Positions 1 through 9,220 of a stretch of 64,000 nucleotides of DNA are shown here, in pieces. This stretch comes from Paenarthrobacter sp. JL.01a (GTDB lineage Bacteria > Actinomycetota > Actinomycetes > Actinomycetales > Micrococcaceae): assembly GCF_025452095.1 (NCBI RefSeq), contig NZ_CP104877.1:1550001-1614000 (forward strand). Direction: 5' to 3'. The notes under the pieces were generated by a model that worked only from the letters and a program-made list of their open reading frames with translations, had not been told where the DNA came from and did no database searches. Numbering within the stretch: position 1 is the first letter of the stretch; each line of letters starts with the position of its first letter. Both the position numbers and the translations under genes were made by a program.

Positions 1-124
1 AAGGCCGGTAGGGTAGGAGTCAGCAAATTTTCCCCAAACACCCCGCCGGGCGACCTTGTCCGGAACCGGGGCCAACCACCCGCGGACCGCACCCAGCGGC
101 CCTGTAGAACAAATGGAGTTACCC

Positions 125-1510
125 ATGGCAGCAAAATCCGTCCTTGACCAGGTCATTTCCCTCTCCAAACGAAGGGGCTTTGTCTTCCAGGCCGGTGAAA
201 TCTATGGTGGCTCCCGCTCTGCATGGGATTACGGTCCCCTCGGTGCGGAACTGAAGGAAAACATCAAGCGCCAGTGGTGGCAGAGCATGGTCCGCGGCCG
301 CGAAGACGTCGTTGGCCTTGACTCCTCGGTGATCCTTCCCCGCCAGGTATGGGAAGCTTCCGGCCACGTCGAGGTTTTCTCGGACCCCCTGGTTGAGTGC
401 CTTTCCTGCCACAAGCGCTACCGCGCGGACCACCTTGAAGAAGAATACGAGGAAAAGAAGGGCCGCCCTCCCGAGAATGGCCTGGCTGACATTGTTTGCG
501 CCAACTGCGGCACCCGCGGACAGTGGACCGAACCCCAGGAATTCTCGGGCCTCCTGAAGACCTTCCTCGGCCCTGTAGCCAGCGAAGAAGGCCTGCACTA
601 CTTGCGTCCGGAAACGGCACAGGGCATCTTCGTCAACTTCAACAACGTGCTCACCACTTCGCGGAAGAAGCCGCCGTTCGGCATCGGCCAGATCGGCAAG
701 TCCTTCCGTAACGAAATCACGCCCGGTAACTTCATTTTCCGCACCCGTGAGTTCGAACAGATGGAGATGGAGTTCTTCGTCGAGCCAGGCACGGACGAAG
801 AATGGCACCAGTACTGGATGAAGGAGCGCATGTCCTGGTACCGGGACCTGGGCATCCGCGAAGAGAACCTCCGCTTCTTCGAGCACCCGCTTGAGAAGCT
901 CAGCCACTACTCCAAGGGCACCACGGACATCGAGTACCGCTTCGGGTTCCAGGGCTCCGAGTGGGGCGAGCTCGAAGGCATCGCCAACCGTACGGACTTC
1001 GACCTCTCCACGCACGCCAAGGCTTCCGGCACGGACCTTAGTTACTTCAACCAGGCCACCAACGAGCGCTACACGCCGTACGTGATCGAACCCGCCGCCG
1101 GCCTGACCCGGTCCTTCATGGCGTTCCTGATCGACGCGTACACCGAGGACGAGGCACCCAACGCCAAGGGCGGCGTCGACGTCCGAACCGTACTCAAGCT
1201 CGACCCGCGACTGGCCCCGGTCAAGGCCGCAGTCCTGCCGCTGAGCCGCAACGAGGACCTCTCGCCGAAGGCCAAGGCGCTGGGCGCCCAGCTGCGCAAG
1301 AACTGGAACATCGACTTTGACGACGCCGGTGCCATCGGCCGCCGCTACCGTCGCCAGGACGAAATCGGCACCCCGTTCTGCATCACCGTGGATTTCGACA
1401 CCCTCGAAGACCAGGCCGTGACCATCCGCGAGCGCGACACCATGAGCCAGGAACGCGTGTCCCTGGACAAGGTCGAAGGCTACCTGGCCGCACGCTTGAT
1501 CGGCGCCTAG
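125..1510 (+). CDS. glyS: glycyl-tRNA synthetase (dimeric, class II)
   Basis: Charges tRNA-Gly with glycine in the cytosol; 461 aa, the usual size of the alpha2-type enzyme. Class II motif 2 is visible around [10 protein letters not shown] and motif 3 around [14 protein letters not shown], with the N-terminal WDYGPLG element. Two CxxC pairs (CLSC near residue 94, CANC near 127) could bind zinc. The C-terminal ~100 residues fit the HGTP anticodon-binding domain. ATG at 125 was chosen because GGAG lies 6 nt upstream; the frame stays open to a GTG at 56, but that 23-residue extension is Pro/Gly-rich and unlike the family. The next gene starts 3 nt after the stop, so they are probably cotranscribed. 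Confidence 0.97.
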   Translation: MAAKSVLDQVISLSKRRGFVFQAGEIYGGSRSAWDYGPLGAELKENIKRQWWQSMVRGREDVVGLDSSVILPRQVWEASGHVEVFSDPLVECLSCHKRYRADHLEEEYEEKKGRPPENGLADIVCANCGTRGQWTEPQEFSGLLKTFLGPVASEEGLHYLRPETAQGIFVNFNNVLTTSRKKPPFGIGQIGKSFRNEITPGNFIFRTREFEQMEMEFFVEPGTDEEWHQYWMKERMSWYRDLGIREENLRFFEHPLEKLSHYSKGTTDIEYRFGFQGSEWGELEGIANRTDFDLSTHAKASGTDLSYFNQATNERYTPYVIEPAAGLTRSFMAFLIDAYTEDEAPNAKGGVDVRTVLKLDPRLAPVKAAVLPLSRNEDLSPKAKALGAQLRKNWNIDFDDAGAIGRRYRRQDEIGTPFCITVDFDTLEDQAVTIRERDTMSQERVSLDKVEGYLAARLIGA

Positions 1511-1512
1511 CC

Positions 1513-2475
1513 GTGGCATTGGAATACCGCGAATGGAAGGAAGGCGACGACCTCGCCCTCCTGGAGATCTGGGGTGGTCCTGAGACCCTCCCGGCCGAGC
1601 AGTTCCGTGCTGCCCTCGCGCCCTCGAGCAACCAGCCCTGGCGGCGGTGCATCGTGGCCGAAGACGTGGTGGACGGCGTGCGGATTCCTGTTGCGGCGGG
1701 TGTGGTCCACGAGGCCTCGCTTCACCCGGAACGGCTGTGGGCCTACATCGAGGTTGCCAAGGACCACCGCCGCGAAGGTGTCGGTGCAACCTTGCTGACC
1801 ATGCTTCGCGCCGAAGCCGGCAACGCGCCGTCGGGCGTTTCGAAGCTGCGCAGCAAGGTAGAGCCGGACACTGCCGGTGCGGCGTTCGCCGCCGCTGCCG
1901 GTCTTGCACCGATCCAGCGCTCCCAGCTGGTGGTCGTGGACCCGGAGCCGCTCCCGCTTCCGCGGTTCGGCGATGGCTCCGAGGAAGCCGCGTCCGAGCG
2001 CGTGGAGGACCTGGCAACGGGTTCGGTTGAGTTGAGCGAGGCGGTGGGCAAGTACTACACCCACGTCCACCACTGGGACAGTCCGGGGGAGCTCAGCGTC
2101 GCCACTGTCCAGCGCCTGTTCCTGCATGACCTGACCGGCGCCCATGGTGCCATTGTGCTGCGTGCGCCCAAGGCCAGTGCCTTTGGCCAGGGTGTTCCGG
2201 CCAGCCGCAAGGGAAAGATCCAGGCGTTCGCCATCAGCTACGCGCAAGGTGACTCCGAGGAGCCATCGGACGTCTTTCTGGGCCACGACCCCAGCCTGTC
2301 GGCCGAGGAAGCCGCTTTTGCCGTTCGCGACCTGTTGGCGCTCATTGCCTACCAGCACCCCGTGCTGCTGGAAGTTGACGAGTCCATGACAGCCCTGCGA
2401 ACAGTCCTTGAGCCCTTGCTGGAGTCCGGCAAAGCCCATGTCCGGGGCGCGGACACGTTGATTGTGAGCGACTGA
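1513..2475 (+). CDS. GNAT-type N-acetyltransferase-like protein
   Basis: 320 aa with a GTG start 2 nt after the glyS stop. Residues ~75-100 hold a typical acetyl-CoA-binding motif A, with the loop RREGVGATLL after a beta-strand (WAYIEVAKDH). The protein is about twice the length of a single GNAT domain, and the C-terminal half has no motif I recognise, so it may be a degenerate second GNAT fold. The substrate cannot be told from sequence. Tight coupling to glyS suggests cotranscription but not a shared reaction. A hairpin terminator follows the stop. Confidence 0.75.
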   Translation: MALEYREWKEGDDLALLEIWGGPETLPAEQFRAALAPSSNQPWRRCIVAEDVVDGVRIPVAAGVVHEASLHPERLWAYIEVAKDHRREGVGATLLTMLRAEAGNAPSGVSKLRSKVEPDTAGAAFAAAAGLAPIQRSQLVVVDPEPLPLPRFGDGSEEAASERVEDLATGSVELSEAVGKYYTHVHHWDSPGELSVATVQRLFLHDLTGAHGAIVLRAPKASAFGQGVPASRKGKIQAFAISYAQGDSEEPSDVFLGHDPSLSAEEAAFAVRDLLALIAYQHPVLLEVDESMTALRTVLEPLLESGKAHVRGADTLIVSD

Positions 2476-2508
2476 CCGGTTCCCCACCACAGTCATCGAG
2501 CACTGCTG

Positions 2509-2553
2509 ATCCTGTCCGGCCCATCGTTCATGGGACGGGCAGGATTTGCTGTT
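2509..2553 (+). terminator. rho-independent terminator after the GNAT gene
   Basis: Inverted repeat with arms 2509-2524 and 2530-2545 (ATCCTGTCCGGCCCAT against ATGGGACGGGCAGGAT, one wobble and one mismatch) and loop CGTTC, followed by a T-rich stretch. It sits 33 nt after the stop at 2475. Confidence 0.7.
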
Positions 2554-2575
2554 TCCGGGTCCTTGCCAAAGGTTC

Positions 2576-2604
2576 TTGACGTGGCCAGGGCTCAGGAGTA
2601 GTCC
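2576..2604 (+). promoter_or_regulatory. candidate sigma-70-type promoter for the FAD oxidoreductase
   Basis: TTGACG at 2576-2581, a 17-nt spacer, then TAGTCC at 2599-2604. It lies 75 nt before the start of the downstream gene and just after a terminator. The -35 is good and the -10 weak, so this is a pattern match only. Confidence 0.4.
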
Positions 2605-2678
2605 TATCGAAGTAAGCCCCCACGCCGTCACGAACAGGGGGACAAGCGTGAGGAAAGTCCGGTCTCACGTCTGAATCG

Positions 2679-4064
2679 ATGGTAAGCACTATGAACCCAA
2701 TCGCCCTCGACGGGCTGCGGGAACAGTTGCGTGGGCAACTTGTCACCCCCGAAGATCCTGACTACGACGCAGCACGCGCCGTCTTCAACGCGATGGTGGA
2801 CAAACGCCCTGCCGGTGTCATCCGCGTAGCGCAGGTTTCCGATGTCATCGCCGGAGTGAACTTCGCCCGGGAAAACTCCATGCCCCTGGCTATCAGGGGA
2901 GGTGGCCACAGCGCTCCCGGATTCGGCACCTGGGACGATGCCCTTGTGCTGGACTTCGTTAATCGCACTGGCGTCCGGGTGGATCCACAACGTTCCAGGG
3001 CGCGGGCCGAGGGCGGCGCGACGTGGGCCGACTTCAACCACGCCACCCACGCTTTCGGGCTGGCGACCACCGGCGGCATCGTCGGGTCCACCGGTGTGGC
3101 GGGCCTGACGCTGGGCGGGGGGATCGGGTACCTCGCCAGGAAGTACGGATTGTCCTGCGACAACCTTGTCTCGGCGGATGTCGTCACCGCGGACGGAAAC
3201 TTCCTGATCGCCAGCGATGAACAGAACGAGGACCTGTTCTGGGCGATCAGGGGCGGCGGCGGCAACTTCGGGGTGGTGACGTCCCTGGAGTTCGAACTCC
3301 ATCCCGTGGACATGGTCCATGCCGGGATCATCATTTATGGTGCGGAGAACATCCCTGCAGTGGCCAGGTTCTATCGTGACTATATAGCTTCCGCACCCGA
3401 AGAGTTCGGGGCGTTCCTGGGCTTCCACCAAGGACCGCCGGTGCCTTTCCTCCCCGAGGAATGGCACGGAAAGGCCGTCTGCGTGGTGGTGGGAATGTGG
3501 ACGGGCGACCCCGCTGAAGGGGACGCCCGCTGGCAGCCGTTCCTGGAGGCCGCTCCAGTGGCGGGATCCATGGTGGGACCCATGCCCTATCCGGCGTTGA
3601 ACGTGGCTTTTGACGGACTTAATCCCAAGGGCATGCAGGGGTATTGGAAGGCCAATTTCCTGCGCGAACTCAACGACGGTGCGATCGCTGCCCACGCCCA
3701 GTTCGGGGCCACCGTGACCAGTATGAACACCGCGGTCCACGTCTACCCCATCGATGGCGCGGTGTCCCGGGTGGGCATCCAGGACACTGCGTTCGCCCAC
3801 CGCGACATGAAGTTCTCGCCGGTCATCGCAACCCAGTGGCCCGATCCCGCTGACAACGAAGCCAATATGGCCTGGGCCCGTGGGTATGCGGCAGCGTTGG
3901 CGCCCCACTCCGAAGCCGGCGGTTATATCAACTTCATGGACTCGGAGGACCAAAACAGGGTGGCGGACAATTACGGACCCAACTGGGAGAAGTTGGTGGC
4001 CGTCAAAGCGAAATACGACCCCGGCAACCTCTTCCGCGTCAACCAGAACATCCCGCCGGCCTGA
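2679..4064 (+). CDS. FAD-binding oxidoreductase, berberine-bridge-enzyme-like
   Basis: 461 aa. An N-terminal PCMH/FAD_binding_4 domain (residues ~35-205) and a C-terminal BBE segment (NYGPNWEKLVAVKAKYDPGN) are visible. The histidine in IRGGGHS (about residue 73) is the expected 8-alpha-histidyl FAD attachment site. The position where bicovalent members carry a 6-S-cysteinyl residue reads GIVGSTGVAG, so FAD is probably bound only through the histidine. GGGGNFGVVTSLEFELH closes the FAD domain. Such enzymes oxidise sugars, alcohols or secondary metabolites with O2; the substrate is unknown. No signal peptide is seen. An in-frame ATG at 2691 is an alternative start. Confidence 0.9.
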   Translation: MVSTMNPIALDGLREQLRGQLVTPEDPDYDAARAVFNAMVDKRPAGVIRVAQVSDVIAGVNFARENSMPLAIRGGGHSAPGFGTWDDALVLDFVNRTGVRVDPQRSRARAEGGATWADFNHATHAFGLATTGGIVGSTGVAGLTLGGGIGYLARKYGLSCDNLVSADVVTADGNFLIASDEQNEDLFWAIRGGGGNFGVVTSLEFELHPVDMVHAGIIIYGAENIPAVARFYRDYIASAPEEFGAFLGFHQGPPVPFLPEEWHGKAVCVVVGMWTGDPAEGDARWQPFLEAAPVAGSMVGPMPYPALNVAFDGLNPKGMQGYWKANFLRELNDGAIAAHAQFGATVTSMNTAVHVYPIDGAVSRVGIQDTAFAHRDMKFSPVIATQWPDPADNEANMAWARGYAAALAPHSEAGGYINFMDSEDQNRVADNYGPNWEKLVAVKAKYDPGNLFRVNQNIPPA

Positions 4065-4116
4065 GCAGGAGCGCCCTGCTGTCCACGTAGGCTTAACCCA
4101 TGAGGTTTTGCAGCTG

Positions 4117-5622
4117 ATGGGCCACAGTCACTCCCACGGTCATTCTGAAGGTTTGGAACCAAGCCCGCAGGCAGTCGCTTCCCGTAAACGGGCCAACTGG
4201 CTGCTGGCCGCGGTGCTCGTGCCCCTTGGGGTGTTGACGCTCGTGGCGATGCTGCTCATGTGGCCCTCGGGCAGCAGGGAAGGGATCAACTTTTCAAGTC
4301 CCTACCAGGCAGCCCCCGGGGTGACTTTCGATACCGGCAGGATCCAGAGCGTGGTGGTGGAAAGCTGCACCCAGACGGGCCAGAACAGCAGCGCCCAAAG
4401 CCAAACCGGCCAAAGCCAAACTGGCCAGAACCAGGCAGGCGGTTCCCAGTGCACCTTCGCTTTCACCGTGCCGGACAAGGGCGGGGAAGCGGTGAAGGTG
4501 GTGATCAACCCTGATGTTGCCATGTCGCACGGCGTGGATGTGGGCGACTCGATCCGTTATTTGAATCTTTCCGGTGTCCAAGGCAGCAACGCGGGCAACG
4601 GGGCACCGGCGTACGTCTTCGTGGATTTCGTCCGCAACATCCCCATTGCGGCCTTGGCTGTCTTGTACGCCGTAGTGGTGATTGCGGTGGCCCGTTGGCG
4701 TGGCTTCCGTGCCCTTCTGGGCCTGGTGGGTGCCTACTTCGTCCTTGTCAGCTTCATCCTGCCTGGCCTCGTTGAGGGCAAGCCGCCGTTGTTGTTGGCG
4801 TTGGTGGGGTCCACAGTGATCATGATCGGTGTCCTCTACTTCGCCCACGGATTCTCAGCGCGGACATCCACGGCGTTGCTCGGGACCATTTTCGGGCTCG
4901 GTATCACCGCATTGCTTGCCGCCTGGGCCACCGACGCAGCCAACCTTGCCGGTGTAGGAAACCACGACGCCGCGACCTTGGTGAACATGTCGCCCCAGAT
5001 CTCCATCTCGGGAATCATCCTTTGCGGACTCATCATTTCCGGCCTTGGTGTCCTGAACGACGTCACCATCACTCAGTCCTCGGCGGTGTGGGAGCTCTAC
5101 GAACTCGCACCGAACACCAGCGCCCGGAAGCTCTTCTCCTCGGCCATGCGGATTGGCCGTGACCACATCGCGTCCACCGTGTACACCATTGCGTTCGCCT
5201 ACGCGGGAGCGGCACTTCCTATCCTGATCATCGTGATGCTATACGACCGCCCCCTCGCCGAAGCCCTCACCAGCGCCGAGCTGTCGGAGGAAGTCATCCG
5301 CACCCTGGTGGGCTCCATCGGCCTGGTCCTCGCCATTCCCGTCACAACCCTCATCGCCGTCCTGGTGGTCAAAGCCACCGGCATGAAGCGCCTTGCCGCC
5401 GCCAGCGGACCGACCGTCAGTGCCGACGACCTTGACGATACCGGCGCGCTGGCCGCGGCCGCCGTCGTCGTGGGTTCCGGGCAGGACGACAAGAACGACG
5501 CCGGTGTGCGGCCCGGTGCCTACGGCAGGACAGGCAGTGATGAGGGTCAGGACGCCCAAACGCCGGCGCGGCCGGGAAGCCGCCGGGCGCAACGCGAAGC
5601 CGAGCGCCGGGGGAGCGATTGA
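4117..5622 (+). CDS. YibE/F-family membrane protein
   Basis: About 501 aa from the ATG at 4117, where the His-rich cytosolic leader MGHSHSHGHSEG begins; the frame is open further upstream but overlaps the preceding gene. One TM helix (residues ~31-51) is followed by an extracytoplasmic domain with a low-complexity Gln/Ser/Thr/Gly stretch (about residues 85-112, repeated QTGQ units), then about seven TM segments typical of YibE/F proteins (e.g. GFRALLGLVGAYFVLVSF). The C-terminal ~80 residues are hydrophilic and Ala/Arg/Asp-rich. The family's function is not established; transport has been suggested. The His-rich N-terminus hints at metal binding (inference). Confidence 0.85.
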   Translation: MGHSHSHGHSEGLEPSPQAVASRKRANWLLAAVLVPLGVLTLVAMLLMWPSGSREGINFSSPYQAAPGVTFDTGRIQSVVVESCTQTGQNSSAQSQTGQSQTGQNQAGGSQCTFAFTVPDKGGEAVKVVINPDVAMSHGVDVGDSIRYLNLSGVQGSNAGNGAPAYVFVDFVRNIPIAALAVLYAVVVIAVARWRGFRALLGLVGAYFVLVSFILPGLVEGKPPLLLALVGSTVIMIGVLYFAHGFSARTSTALLGTIFGLGITALLAAWATDAANLAGVGNHDAATLVNMSPQISISGIILCGLIISGLGVLNDVTITQSSAVWELYELAPNTSARKLFSSAMRIGRDHIASTVYTIAFAYAGAALPILIIVMLYDRPLAEALTSAELSEEVIRTLVGSIGLVLAIPVTTLIAVLVVKATGMKRLAAASGPTVSADDLDDTGALAAAAVVVGSGQDDKNDAGVRPGAYGRTGSDEGQDAQTPARPGSRRAQREAERRGSD

Positions 5623-5625
5623 CCC

Positions 5626-5641
5626 GATGACATTTGTCATC
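5626..5641. promoter_or_regulatory. perfect inverted repeat, candidate response-regulator operator
   Basis: GATGACA-TT-TGTCATC is a 7+7 perfect dyad with a 2-nt centre, 81 nt before the ABC transporter start. A further GATGACA half-site lies at 5649-5655. The operon downstream encodes its own LuxR-type regulator (8566-9177), the obvious candidate to bind here. Confidence 0.55.
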
Positions 5642-5722
5642 TCCAACTGATGACACCCGCTACGGGTGCGCGGACGGGCCTGGGGCTTGAATGGATGTAC
5701 AAGACCTATTCCAGGGGGAGCC

Positions 5723-6658
5723 ATGACAACATCGGGAGTGCCGGCCGTTCACGCAGTCGGACTGCATAAGAGTTTCGGGAAGGTCCAGGCCGTGCGTGGC
5801 CTGGACCTGACCGTGCAGCAAGGGGAGGTGGTGGCTTTCCTCGGGCCGAACGGGGCGGGCAAGACCACCACCATCGACATGATCCTGGGGCTAAGCACGC
5901 CGGACCAGGGTGAAGTTTCCATTTTCGGGCACACCCCCAGGGGCGCCATCGCCCGGGGCCAGGTAGCGGCCGTCATGCAAACCGGCGGACTCCTGAGGGA
6001 CATCAGTGTCCGCGAGACCGTGCAGCTCACCGCGGCCATGTTCGAATCGTCGCGGCCGGTGGAAGAGGTATTGAAGCGGGCGGGCATCCAGGACATCGCC
6101 GATCGCCGCGTGGAAAAGTGCTCGGGCGGCCAGCAGCAACGCCTGCGGTTCGCCATGGCGTTGGTCTCGGATCCGGGCTTGTTGATCCTGGACGAGCCAA
6201 CCACCGGTATGGACGTGGCCGGCCGCCGCGATTTCTGGTCCGCGATCCGCGCGGATGCCACCAAGGGCCGGACCGTCATTTTCGCCACGCATTACCTGGA
6301 GGAAGCAGACGCCTACGCGGACCGCATTGTCCTGGTCCGGCAGGGCACCATCGTGGCCGACGGAACCGCGGCCCAGATCAAGAATCTGGCCTCCGGCCGG
6401 ACGGTCCGGGCTTCCCTGCCACCGGAGGACCGTGACCTGCTCGCCGCGTTGTCGCCGGCCGACGCCGTGGAGTACGACGGCGGCCGCGTCACCGTCCGCA
6501 CGTCCGACTCGGATTCCGTGGTCCGGTTCCTCCTGAACAGCACCCGCGCCCACGACCTTGAAGTGGTGGCCCACAACCTCGAGGAAGCTTTCGTGGCACT
6601 GACCGGCGAAGCGCCAGCCACAGAGGCAACCCCGGCATTCGAAGGAGGCCGGTCATGA
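5723..6658 (+). CDS. ABC transporter ATP-binding protein (ABC-2 / drug-export type)
   Basis: 311 aa. Walker A GPNGAGKTT (residues 41-49), signature CSGGQQQR (Cys replaces the usual Leu), Walker B LLILDEPTTGMD and H-loop IFATHYLEEAD are all present, followed by the C-terminal extension typical of DrrA/CcmA-like exporters. ATG 5723 is preceded by GGGGGAG at the right distance. The last 4 nt overlap the permease start (ATGA), so the two subunits are translationally coupled. With the kinase and regulator downstream this forms an exporter plus two-component operon, as seen in lipid-stress and lantibiotic/antibiotic-response systems; the substrate is unknown. Confidence 0.95.
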   Translation: MTTSGVPAVHAVGLHKSFGKVQAVRGLDLTVQQGEVVAFLGPNGAGKTTTIDMILGLSTPDQGEVSIFGHTPRGAIARGQVAAVMQTGGLLRDISVRETVQLTAAMFESSRPVEEVLKRAGIQDIADRRVEKCSGGQQQRLRFAMALVSDPGLLILDEPTTGMDVAGRRDFWSAIRADATKGRTVIFATHYLEEADAYADRIVLVRQGTIVADGTAAQIKNLASGRTVRASLPPEDRDLLAALSPADAVEYDGGRVTVRTSDSDSVVRFLLNSTRAHDLEVVAHNLEEAFVALTGEAPATEATPAFEGGRS

Positions 6659-7431
6659 GCCAGGCAACAGCAATCCAGGACCGGAAACCCTCGGCAGGCG
6701 GAGTCAACGCCACCTTCCTCTGGATAGAGATCAAACGGATGCTCCGGAACCGGCGGACCGTCATGTTCACCGTCCTGATGCCGGCCATCTTCTTCTTTAT
6801 CTTCGGCCTGTCCAACAAGAACCAGCAGCTACCCAACGGCCACAGCTACGGCCAGTACATCCTGATCAGCCTCACCGTCTACGCGGCCATGACGGCGGCC
6901 ACAGGTGCCGGCAGCCAGGTGGCTGTTGAACGCGCCCAGGGGTGGAGCCGGCAGCTTCGGCTGACCCCGCTGCTTCCCGGGGCCTACATCGCGGTCAAGG
7001 CAGCGGCTGCCCTCACACTGTCCCTGGTGGCCGTGATTGCCCAGTTCGTCATCGGTGCCATCTCCGGTGTCACCATGGACCTGCAGACCTGGCTTACCGC
7101 GGGGATCGTCGCGTGGTTGGGCTCCCTGGTGTTCGCTGCCTTGGGATTGTTCGTTGGGTACCTGATGCCCAGCCAGAACGTCATGCAGGTCCTCGGGCCC
7201 GTCCTGGCGATCCTGGCGATGCTTGGTGGACTGTTCATGCCGATCGAGATCATGGGCGATACCTTTGGCCAGATCGCCAAGTTCACGCCGGCCTACGGGA
7301 TAGGACAGTTGGCGCGCAGCCCCATCACCGGAGAGTTCGATGCCATGTGGATAGTGAACGTCCTGGTCTGGCTGGCGATCTTCGTAGGCGGGGCGGCCAT
7401 GGCCTTCCGCCGCGACACCAACCGCGTCTGA
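6655..7431 (+). CDS. ABC-2 type transporter permease
   Basis: 258 aa with about six TM helices (VMFTVLMPAIFFFIFGLS, YGQYILISLTVYAAM, the AVIAQFVIGAISGV region, and a last helix near the C-terminus). The segment MLGGLFMPIEIMGD before the last helices is typical of ABC-2 permeases. The start overlaps the ATPase stop by 4 nt. It should pair with the ATPase as a dimeric exporter in the cytoplasmic membrane. Confidence 0.93.
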   Translation: MSQATAIQDRKPSAGGVNATFLWIEIKRMLRNRRTVMFTVLMPAIFFFIFGLSNKNQQLPNGHSYGQYILISLTVYAAMTAATGAGSQVAVERAQGWSRQLRLTPLLPGAYIAVKAAAALTLSLVAVIAQFVIGAISGVTMDLQTWLTAGIVAWLGSLVFAALGLFVGYLMPSQNVMQVLGPVLAILAMLGGLFMPIEIMGDTFGQIAKFTPAYGIGQLARSPITGEFDAMWIVNVLVWLAIFVGGAAMAFRRDTNRV

Positions 7432-7459
7432 GCTGCCCTGCGTGACTAAGGTGGGAGCC

Positions 7460-8569
7460 ATGAGCAGCCCGTCCCTGTGGGAAACCCTCCGCGGTCCTGG
7501 TCCCCGGCGTTGGTACCTCGGGGCAGGCTTGTCGATCATGCTGTGGGCCTGGCCCACTTGGAACCTGGTTTGGTCCGTGGACGAGCCGGCAGCCTGGAAG
7601 GTGCTGGCTTCGGCGTCCTTGGTGGCGTTCTTCGCAGCTTACGCGGTCCTGCCCATGATCAGCCGCAGACGGGATGCCCGGACGGGCTTGGTGTGCGTGG
7701 CGGTACTCTTGGCGCTGAACGGACTGGTCATCCTGCTGGTGGGCAGGGAGGCACTGTGGACGTGGCCGTTCCTGGCCTGCGCCATTGGGATGACCACCCT
7801 GCCGCCGCGCGTGGATTTCGCCCTGATCATGGGGCTTTCCGGGATCTCGCTGGCCTCGGAGCTGGCGGAAGGAAAACCTGAGCAGGCAATCTTCCAGCCG
7901 GCGCTTATCTTGTCCCTCGGCTTCATGATGTCCTCGTTCGCCCGGACGATCCGCCAAACGGTTGCACTCCGGGCCGCCCAAACCGAGTTGGCCGATGCCG
8001 CCGTCGCAGCTGAACGAAGCCGTGTGGCCCGGGACATGCACGACATCCTGGGCCACTCACTCACGGTCATAGCCGTCAAGGCGGAATTGGCGGGGCGACT
8101 GATGGAACGCGTGCCGGAGAGCCCCGCCAGGGACAAGGCCGCCACTGAGGTTGCCGAGGTCCAGGAGCTGGCCCGCAGCGCGCTCGCCGATGTCAGGGCC
8201 ACGGTGGCCGGCTATCGAGGAGTCAATGTCCTGGCCGAACTCGCGGCAGCGCGGACGGCTTTGGAATCGGCCGGGATACAGGCCGAGCTTCCCCTCACGG
8301 TGGAGCAGGTGCCGGCAAAACACCGCGAGTTGTTCGGATGGGTGCTGCGCGAAGGCATCACCAATGTCGTGCGGCATTCAGGCGCCGGGCATTGCCGGGT
8401 CCGGTTGACCGCCTCCAAAGTTTTTGTGGAGGACGACGGCGTGGGGCCGTGTTCGGGTATCAGCGGCAACGGCTTGACGGGAATCCGTGAGCGAGTTGCC
8501 TCGGCCGGCGGGACCGTAAGCATTGGACCGAGCGACCTGGGAGGGTTCAGATTGGCTGTTGAGGTATGA
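7460..8569 (+). CDS. sensor histidine kinase (NarL/DesK-type, HisKA_3)
   Basis: 369 aa from ATG 7460, which has GGTGGGAG just upstream (a GTG at 7442 in the same frame lacks such a site). The N-terminal ~165 residues form a compact membrane domain of about five TM helices with no obvious extracellular domain, resembling intramembrane-sensing kinases such as DesK or LiaS. Phosphoacceptor His194 lies in RDMHDILGHS. The ATPase part has EGITNVVRHS (N box) and EDDGVG...GNGLTGIRERV (G boxes). The stop overlaps the regulator start (ATGA). It probably senses membrane perturbation related to the exporter substrate (inference). Confidence 0.95.
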   Translation: MSSPSLWETLRGPGPRRWYLGAGLSIMLWAWPTWNLVWSVDEPAAWKVLASASLVAFFAAYAVLPMISRRRDARTGLVCVAVLLALNGLVILLVGREALWTWPFLACAIGMTTLPPRVDFALIMGLSGISLASELAEGKPEQAIFQPALILSLGFMMSSFARTIRQTVALRAAQTELADAAVAAERSRVARDMHDILGHSLTVIAVKAELAGRLMERVPESPARDKAATEVAEVQELARSALADVRATVAGYRGVNVLAELAAARTALESAGIQAELPLTVEQVPAKHRELFGWVLREGITNVVRHSGAGHCRVRLTASKVFVEDDGVGPCSGISGNGLTGIRERVASAGGTVSIGPSDLGGFRLAVEV

Positions 8570-9177
8570 CCATCCGGTTGGTGATCGCGGACGACCAAGC
8601 CTTGGTCCGGGGTGCGCTCGCAGCCCTGCTGGGGCTCGAGACGGACATCGAAGTGGTGGCCGAACTGGGGGATGGAACCGGCGTGGTGTCCGCCGTGCTG
8701 GAGTATTCCGCGGACGTGGCCATGCTCGACGTCGAGATGCCGGGCCTGGACGGCATCTCAGCGGCGGCGGCCGTCCGCAGCGCGGCTCCTTCCTGCAGGG
8801 TCCTCATGGTCACCACGTTCGGCAGGCCGGGGTACCTCCGGAGGGCCATGCAGGCGGGAGCCTCCGGCTTCGTTGTCAAGGACACCCCGGCGCGGCAACT
8901 GGCCGAGGCCGTCCGGCGCGTGCACAACGGCTTGCGGGTGGTGGACCCCTCGCTCGCGGAAGAGTCGTTGATGTCCGGCGACAGTCCTTTGACCGAGCGC
9001 GAGGCTGAGGTGCTGAGGGCGGCGTCCGACGGCGGCACGGTGGCCGATATTGCCAAGGCGGCGGCGCTTTCGGAAGGGACAGTCCGGAACTACCTGTCGT
9101 CGGCGATGGCCAAGACGGGTGCGCGGACACGGGCCGAAGCGGTGCGCCTGGCAGAGGAGAACGGTTGGCTGTTGTGA
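8566..9177 (+). CDS. response regulator, NarL/LuxR family
   Basis: 203 aa. Receiver domain residues 1-120 with the acidic pair DD at 9-10, phosphoacceptor Asp55 (MLDVEMPG), the conserved T in MVTTFG and the K in VVKDTPA. The LuxR-type HTH (residues ~140-195) reads LTEREAEVL...GTVRNYLSSAMAKTGARTR. It is the partner of the overlapping kinase and is expected to activate the exporter operon, plausibly at the dyad 5626-5641. Confidence 0.96.
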   Translation: MTIRLVIADDQALVRGALAALLGLETDIEVVAELGDGTGVVSAVLEYSADVAMLDVEMPGLDGISAAAAVRSAAPSCRVLMVTTFGRPGYLRRAMQAGASGFVVKDTPARQLAEAVRRVHNGLRVVDPSLAEESLMSGDSPLTEREAEVLRAASDGGTVADIAKAAALSEGTVRNYLSSAMAKTGARTRAEAVRLAEENGWLL

Positions 9178-9220
9178 GGGTGCCACCCACCGATTTGCCC
9201 TGATTTGCAACAATGGATGG

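Noticed and set aside
119..2017. Very long antisense open frame (632 codons) opposite glyS and the GNAT gene
   Set aside because: Typical of high-GC DNA, with no domain; the sense frames encode clear protein families.
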